Below, in pieces: positions 62,809 to 64,000 of a DNA stretch of 64,000 nucleotides. The stretch covers positions 310,001 through 374,000 of the forward strand of contig JAVQMD010000001.1 in assembly GCA_032595675.1 (NCBI GenBank), given 5' to 3'. A model generated the notes under the pieces. The model did no database searches. It had not been told where the DNA came from and saw only the letters and a list, made by a program, of their open reading frames with translations. The translations under genes were made by a program, and so were the position numbers. The stretch comes from Candidatus Electrothrix rattekaaiensis. Lineage in GTDB: Bacteria > Desulfobacterota > Desulfobulbia > Desulfobulbales > Desulfobulbaceae. The number at the start of each line of letters is the position of its first letter. The first letter of the stretch is position 1.

Positions 62809-64000
62809 ATGACTTTTCTCGTACGGCATTTATTGCTCACCATTGTGTTCGCCATTACAACATGGCTCGTTGTTTTCCACTACTCTCCGGCAACAGCAAA
62901 AGTTATTTTCGTGCCCGACGATTATCCGTCCGTTAACGTGGCCATCCAGGCAGCACAGGAAAACGATACCATCCGGGTTGCAACGGGTAAATATCTTGAG
63001 CGTATCATCCTGCGTCCGGGCATTCTTCTGGAAGGCAGCTGGGACAGCAATTTTACAAAACGTGATCTGACAGCACATCCCACAATACTGGGGGGGAGTC
63101 CTATGGGGGGATTCTCGGTTTTCGGTGCAGATAAGGCGGTGATAGACGGCTTTATCATCACCGGTGGCAAGGCTCCGGTGATGATTGCGCCGGATGCGCT
63201 GATCGGCCCCGGTATCTATGCGAACGCCATTACCATCACCATAAGAAACAACATCATTTTCGGGAATAATGCCGCAGGCATCTTTCTCAGCTCTTGCAAT
63301 GCCACCATCTTCAATAATGTAATTACCGACAACGGGCAGGCCGGTATTTTTTTGGAAAAAAACAGCTCCGTCACTGTTCAGGGCAATCATATCAGCAAAA
63401 ATTTTACAGCCGGAATCAATGTCGGCGGCACCGAGCTGTCCAACATAACCATATCCAACAACATCCTTCAAAAGAATAAAAGAGCTGGCATCAACGCGAC
63501 CTGGGCAACAGGTGTCATCCGCAACAACCTTGCCTACGAGAACGGGCAAGCCGGTATACGCGCTGCCGCAACACCGATGCTCATTGCCAACAACACGGTC
63601 ACCGGCAATCAGCTTGCCGGAATTTCCGTCGGCGACCCTACTGTTGATCCAACAACGGCTAACGTGCAGGCCCCGGAAATAAAAAATAACATCATTACCC
63701 ATAATGGAGAGGCAGGTATTTACTCCAACGGTTCCGGCTATTCCCATAACCTCCTTTTTGCCAATAATAAGGTCAATGGATTTTATCCTGATTTCCTCTG
63801 GTACACCCGATTGCAGTTTGGCGGATATGAAGATATCGTTAGCCTGGAAAAAAACAAAAATATCTTAGCGGATCCGCTCTTTGTCAACCCAGCACAACAT
63901 GACTATCATCTCCGACCCGGCTCACCGGCAATCGATAGCGGAGATCCGAATGTCAGCTTTAATGATAAAAACTTCGGCCCTTCTCTGGGTGCTGACAAAA
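62809..64000 (+). CDS. Secreted right-handed parallel beta-helix protein, C-terminus cut by the window edge
   Basis: 397 codons are readable from ATG 62809 to the window end without a stop. A signal-like hydrophobic segment (about 6-25) is followed by VPDDYPSVNVAIQAAQENDT, the classic opening of right-handed beta-helix (NosD/pectate-lyase-like) proteins, and by many short repeats with NNI, NNxI and AGI turns (for example TITIRNNIIFGNNAAGIFLS; NHISKNFTAGINVGG). Near 340-395 the end-cap NPAQHDYHLRPGSPAIDSGD appears, typical of the last coil. The role may be polysaccharide binding, cleavage or surface adhesion; catalytic residues cannot be assigned. Upstream ribosome site is poor. Confidence 0.85.
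   Translation, partial: MTFLVRHLLLTIVFAITTWLVVFHYSPATAKVIFVPDDYPSVNVAIQAAQENDTIRVATGKYLERIILRPGILLEGSWDSNFTKRDLTAHPTILGGSPMGGFSVFGADKAVIDGFIITGGKAPVMIAPDALIGPGIYANAITITIRNNIIFGNNAAGIFLSSCNATIFNNVITDNGQAGIFLEKNSSVTVQGNHISKNFTAGINVGGTELSNITISNNILQKNKRAGINATWATGVIRNNLAYENGQAGIRAAATPMLIANNTVTGNQLAGISVGDPTVDPTTANVQAPEIKNNIITHNGEAGIYSNGSGYSHNLLFANNKVNGFYPDFLWYTRLQFGGYEDIVSLEKNKNILADPLFVNPAQHDYHLRPGSPAIDSGDPNVSFNDKNFGPSLGADK

Noticed and set aside
62830-63747. Minus-strand ORF of 305 codons opposite the beta-helix gene
   Set aside because: The repeated NN/AG codons of the beta-helix leave the opposite strand open; the plus frame has a signal peptide and the family opening motif.
1-64000. tRNA or rRNA genes
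   Set aside because: All gaps over 100 bases were read for cloverleaf arms or conserved rRNA segments; none was convincing.

Overview
The window reads as chromosome from a Gram-negative, probably sulfate-reducer-like Desulfobacterota (Deltaproteobacteria-type) bacterium. Pointers are outer-membrane and RND export genes, a PagL-like lipid A deacylase, a PilT/PilU motor ATPase, a GEMM-like (c-di-GMP class I) riboswitch candidate, several toxin-antitoxin pairs, a ROCO (LRR-GTPase) protein and short 'GTAGGGGC' intergenic repeats. The lineage is an inference; no rRNA or tRNA gene is visible. Both window ends cut secreted-protein genes: an SdrD/DUF11-type surface protein on the minus strand at base 1 and a parallel beta-helix protein on the plus strand at base 64000.

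Layout. 1-10 kb: surface protein, a REC-LuxR response regulator preceded by an 8-bp tandem repeat, an ExeA/DamX-like ATPase with a SPOR-like end, a DUF4139 protein and a GT2 glycosyltransferase. 10.1-17 kb: an AT-rich accessory island that opens with sixteen 21-bp degenerate repeats, then holds two complete cytosine-methyltransferase/endonuclease pairs (the second endonuclease is NotI-like), each endonuclease gene being followed by a copy of the same ~100-bp repeat, then an AAA ATPase with a truncated TOPRIM-like partner. 17-21.4 kb: hemG; an operon of an ATP-grasp ligase fused to a P1 (DmpA-type) peptidase plus an HDAC-family amidohydrolase; and a HigB/HigA-like pair whose toxin lacks a normal start codon. 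21.7-28.7 kb: an OYE-family flavin reductase, YbaN, an AraC regulator, duplicated gene relics, a palindrome-rich non-coding island, a frameshifted gene and a SulP transporter.

28.8-43.7 kb: Na/Pi cotransporter, NodB-type deacetylase, a PagL / unknown / BtrH-DUF4872 gene run, a PhnD-like binding protein whose leader carries the riboswitch candidate, an RND adaptor/pump operon, a TgpA-like transglutaminase and a CPBP protease. 43.9-48.4 kb (minus strand): an IHF/HU gene behind rpsA (the rpsA-ihfB order known from enterobacteria), a zinc-ribbon plus degenerate receiver protein and a PilU/PilT ATPase. 48.8-53.3 kb: a RelE pair, a DUF4926-like fragment, MazEF, a 23-bp tandem array and the 814-residue ROCO protein, then DUF2442 with a DUF4160 relic. 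53.5-64 kb: ilvD, a large hybrid histidine kinase (Cache-PAS-PAS-HisKA-HATPase-REC-Hpt), a YfbK-like VWA lipoprotein, two small envelope proteins and the truncated beta-helix protein.

The most promising unexplained parts are the ligase-peptidase fusion with its amidohydrolase, the stacked restriction systems joined by a repeated element, the two unrelated degenerate tandem arrays (21 bp and 23 bp), and the riboswitch in front of a solitary PhnD-like gene.
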